A DNA stretch of 5,642 bases, from assembly GCA_903958285.1 (NCBI GenBank), contig CAJBSR010000542.1:1-5642 (forward strand), written 5' to 3'. This DNA is from an uncultured Sphingomonadales bacterium. GTDB taxonomy: Bacteria; Pseudomonadota; Alphaproteobacteria; Sphingomonadales; Sphingomonadaceae. A model generated the notes under the pieces. It ran no database searches and had not been told where the DNA came from. It saw only the letters and a program-made list of their open reading frames with translations. This document shows, piece by piece, positions 4,764 to 5,642 of this stretch (positions are counted from its first letter, which is position 1; the number at the start of each line of letters is the position of its first letter). The translations under genes were made by a program, and so were the position numbers.

Positions 4764-5638
4764 TTAGAGTTCATTTCCGAACGGACCGTCTCTAGCTCTG
4801 CGTCGAGTTCAGCAAATGAGGGGGCATAGACGCCTGGCGTCATGCGCCGGGCAATCTCGATTGCCACGGGCGGAGCAAGCTTGTTTGCGTAACCTATGAT
4901 CGCCGTTTTAGCGACGCTGAAGGACAGCCCCTCAAGTTCAACCACCTGCTTTAACTTCTGCGCGAGCGGGCCGACAACGCAGTAGCTCAGGAGCACGCCG
5001 AGAAATGTTCCGACAAGCGCGCCACCGATCATTGCGCCCAGCACTTCAACGGGCTGGTCGATGGAGCCCATTGTCTTGATGACGCCAAGCACAGCTGCGA
5101 CGATGCCGATTGCAGGGAGCGCGTCCGCAAGCGTCTGCAGCGACATGTGCGGGCCAAGTTCTTCCTCGTGAATCCGCGCGAGATCGTTGTCCATCGCTTC
5201 GGATAGCTGGTTAGGGTCCTCGAAATTGAGGGTCATCAGCCGCAAATAGTCGCAGATGAAATCGCAGAGATGGTGATCAGCCAGAACGGCTGGGTAGCGC
5301 GTGAAGATGTTGCTGTCCTTAGGAGCATCCAGATGCGGTTCGAGGACGGTCGCGCCGCCTTTCCTGAAGGTCATCAACAGCTCAAACATCAAACAAAGCA
5401 GTTGGATGTATTCCTTGCGCTGGAACCGCGGCGCCTTGAACGCTCGCACAATCCCAGTTCCGCACTGCTTGACGATATTCATTTGGTTGCCAACAAGCAG
5501 CGCACCGAGCGTCGCGCCGCCGATGGTCAGCATTTCGTGCGGCAGGGCCTCAAGCACGATGCCCAGTTTTCCACCAGCCAACGCAAAGCCACCGAACACG
5601 CAGCCGAATATAATGACGAAGCCAATTGCATTTAACAT
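4760..5638 (-). CDS. motA: Flagellar motor stator protein MotA
   Basis: A 292-residue inner-membrane protein; five MotA surround two MotB to form the proton channel and transmit torque to FliG. Four membrane helices are visible at about 1-22, 33-51, 172-192 and 199-223. The large cytoplasmic loop carries Arg92 and Glu100, equivalents of Arg90 and Glu98 of Escherichia coli that face FliG. Pro175 (in ADALPAIGIVAAVLGVI) and Pro224 (in VVGPLAQKL) match the functional prolines 173 and 222. The N terminus, with VFGGFALAGGKLG, aligns from the first Met with known MotA, so the gene is complete although only four bases of upstream sequence are present and its promoter and ribosome site lie outside the window. 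The charged C-terminal tail ends in the motB overlap. Confidence 0.96.
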   Translation of the reverse strand: MLNAIGFVIIFGCVFGGFALAGGKLGIVLEALPHEMLTIGGATLGALLVGNQMNIVKQCGTGIVRAFKAPRFQRKEYIQLLCLMFELLMTFRKGGATVLEPHLDAPKDSNIFTRYPAVLADHHLCDFICDYLRLMTLNFEDPNQLSEAMDNDLARIHEEELGPHMSLQTLADALPAIGIVAAVLGVIKTMGSIDQPVEVLGAMIGGALVGTFLGVLLSYCVVGPLAQKLKQVVELEGLSFSVAKTAIIGYANKLAPPVAIEIARRMTPGVYAPSFAELDAELETVRSEMNSK

Positions 5639-5642
5639 GACG

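Noticed and set aside
5270..5635. Rightward 121-codon frame opposite motA
   Set aside because: Antisense shadow of a clear MotA.

Overview
The window is a piece of an alphaproteobacterial flagellar locus, most likely from a sphingomonad-type organism. FliX and FlaF are families known from alphaproteobacteria, and the divergent fliX/flgI arrangement is the one known from Caulobacter. The narrower placement in Sphingomonadales is an inference from protein flavour only; no rRNA or marker gene is present to settle it.

Layout from left to right. Positions 1-587 hold no gene I can name. They contain nested inverted repeats (113-146), a short Cys-rich leftward frame running off the left edge, and a terminator-like hairpin with a T-tract (534-575). 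Positions 588-2807 are a tight leftward operon: flgI (P-ring) > rod-binding flgJ > flgN-like export chaperone > flaF. The first two gene pairs overlap and the last pair is 39 bp apart. Positions 2808-2943 are a 136-bp divergent intergenic region with an inverted repeat and the same nonamer in front of both start codons. Positions 2944-3393 are fliX, the only rightward gene. Positions 3394-3484 are a short convergent gap with RNA-folding potential. Positions 3485-5638 are a second leftward operon: motA > motB > a membrane-anchored periplasmic protein with FliL-like architecture.

How they work together: MotA/MotB form the proton-driven stator and the FliL-like protein is a plausible stator accessory. 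FlgI builds the periplasmic P-ring around the rod, and the single-domain FlgJ helps rod assembly. The FlgN-like protein probably chaperones hook-associated proteins, and FlaF acts on flagellin production or secretion. FliX, in Caulobacter, couples basal-body assembly to later flagellar transcription through FlbD.

The coding part is conventional and I found no new multi-gene system. The points most worth a second look are the missing peptidoglycan-contacting Asp in the MotB OmpA-like motif, the symmetric control region between fliX and flgI, the unassigned third mot gene, and the structured gene-poor left end.
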